NCBI GenBank assembly: GCA_027026055.1
Contig: JALVPA010000090.1
Location: 1 to 5,470 of the forward strand
DNA from: Campylobacteraceae bacterium
GTDB lineage: Bacteria; Campylobacterota; Campylobacteria; Campylobacterales; Sulfurovaceae
Direction: 5' to 3'
DNA length: 5,470 nt
The notes beneath the pieces are model-generated. The model was given only the letters and a program-made list of their open reading frames with translations. It searched no databases and was not told the DNA's origin. Below, in pieces: positions 5,196-5,470 of this stretch. Position numbers and translations under genes: made by a program. Numbering within the stretch: the stretch's first letter is position 1; every line of letters begins with the position of its first letter.

Positions 5196-5470
5196 TTGAA
5201 CATTATAAGCGTATTGTTAATAGAGGACGATCCGGAACTGGCGCAGATTTTAACAAGTTTTTTGACTAAATACGATATGAAGGTGACCGAAGCGGAAGAT
5301 CCGTACGTAGGTTTGTCATTGCTTTCTCAAAACGATTTCGATTTGATCATTTTGGACTTAACGCTTCCCGGAATGGACGGGTTGGAGTTGATCCCGAAAA
5401 TTAGAGAAAAAAGCGATATTCCCATTATTATCTCTTCCGCTCGAGACGATATTACCGATAAAGTCATCGG
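5196..5470 (+). CDS. Response regulator, receiver domain (OmpR/PhoB-like N-terminus), 3' end outside window
   Basis: Two-component response regulator, cut by the window edge after 91 complete codons. Seen: VLLIEDDPELA at 6-16 with the acidic pocket D11 and D12, the phosphoacceptor D54 in LIILDLTLPGMDGLE (50-64), and IIISSAR at 77-83, where S81 occupies the conserved switch Ser/Thr position. The conserved lysine and the output domain lie outside, so the target type (for example winged-helix DNA binding) is unknown. The receiver reads like the OmpR/PhoB group, and a sensor kinase may follow. The start is TTG at 5196 with GGAG (5183-5186) nine bases upstream. AAAGGA touches the TTG and is too close to serve it. 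A second TTG at 5214 would cut into the first beta strand and is less likely. A 14-codon frame (5155-5199) ends across this TTG. Confidence 0.9.
   Translation, partial: MNIISVLLIEDDPELAQILTSFLTKYDMKVTEAEDPYVGLSLLSQNDFDLIILDLTLPGMDGLELIPKIREKSDIPIIISSARDDITDKVI

Overview
The window is a compact stretch of bacterial chromosome made almost entirely of housekeeping genes, in two divergent blocks. Protein wording, intact gene lengths, very short gaps, frequent TTG/GTG starts and the neighbour order panB-ruvB-AI-2E family protein-response regulator suggest a Campylobacterota (epsilonproteobacterial) host, possibly of the Sulfurovum/Sulfurimonas type. That assignment is inferred from recall of family features and was not tested by a search.

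Left block, minus strand, transcribed leftwards: trpA (1999-1259), lgt (1216-422) and the first 128 codons of a BcrA/BadF/HgdC-type ATPase (2-hydroxyacyl-CoA dehydratase activase family) that runs off the left edge. Gaps are 42 and 37 bases with no terminator-like hairpin, so this looks like one transcription unit. A 71-base divergent region (2000-2070) separates it from the right block and carries AT-rich -10-like boxes facing both ways.

Right block, plus strand: panB (2071-2883), a 229-base gap, ruvB (3113-4123), an AI-2E/PerM-family membrane protein (4116-5141, overlapping ruvB by 8 bases) and the receiver domain of a response regulator cut off by the right edge (5196-5470). The genes serve unrelated pathways: tryptophan synthesis, lipoprotein lipidation, pantothenate/CoA synthesis, Holliday-junction branch migration, membrane transport and signalling.

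The only part not explained by ordinary genes is the panB-ruvB gap. It starts at the last base of the panB stop codon with eight 7-bp units of G(T/A)GAAGA. It ends just before the ruvB ribosome-binding site with four perfect CACTATT units, which are nearly the reverse complement of the first array. Between them lie a 56-bp-offset direct repeat, short hairpins and a 41-codon reading frame whose stop overlaps the ruvB start (TAATG). This may be a member of a dispersed intergenic repeat family. No phage, IS, CRISPR, tRNA or rRNA signal was seen, and no gap exceeds 300 bases.
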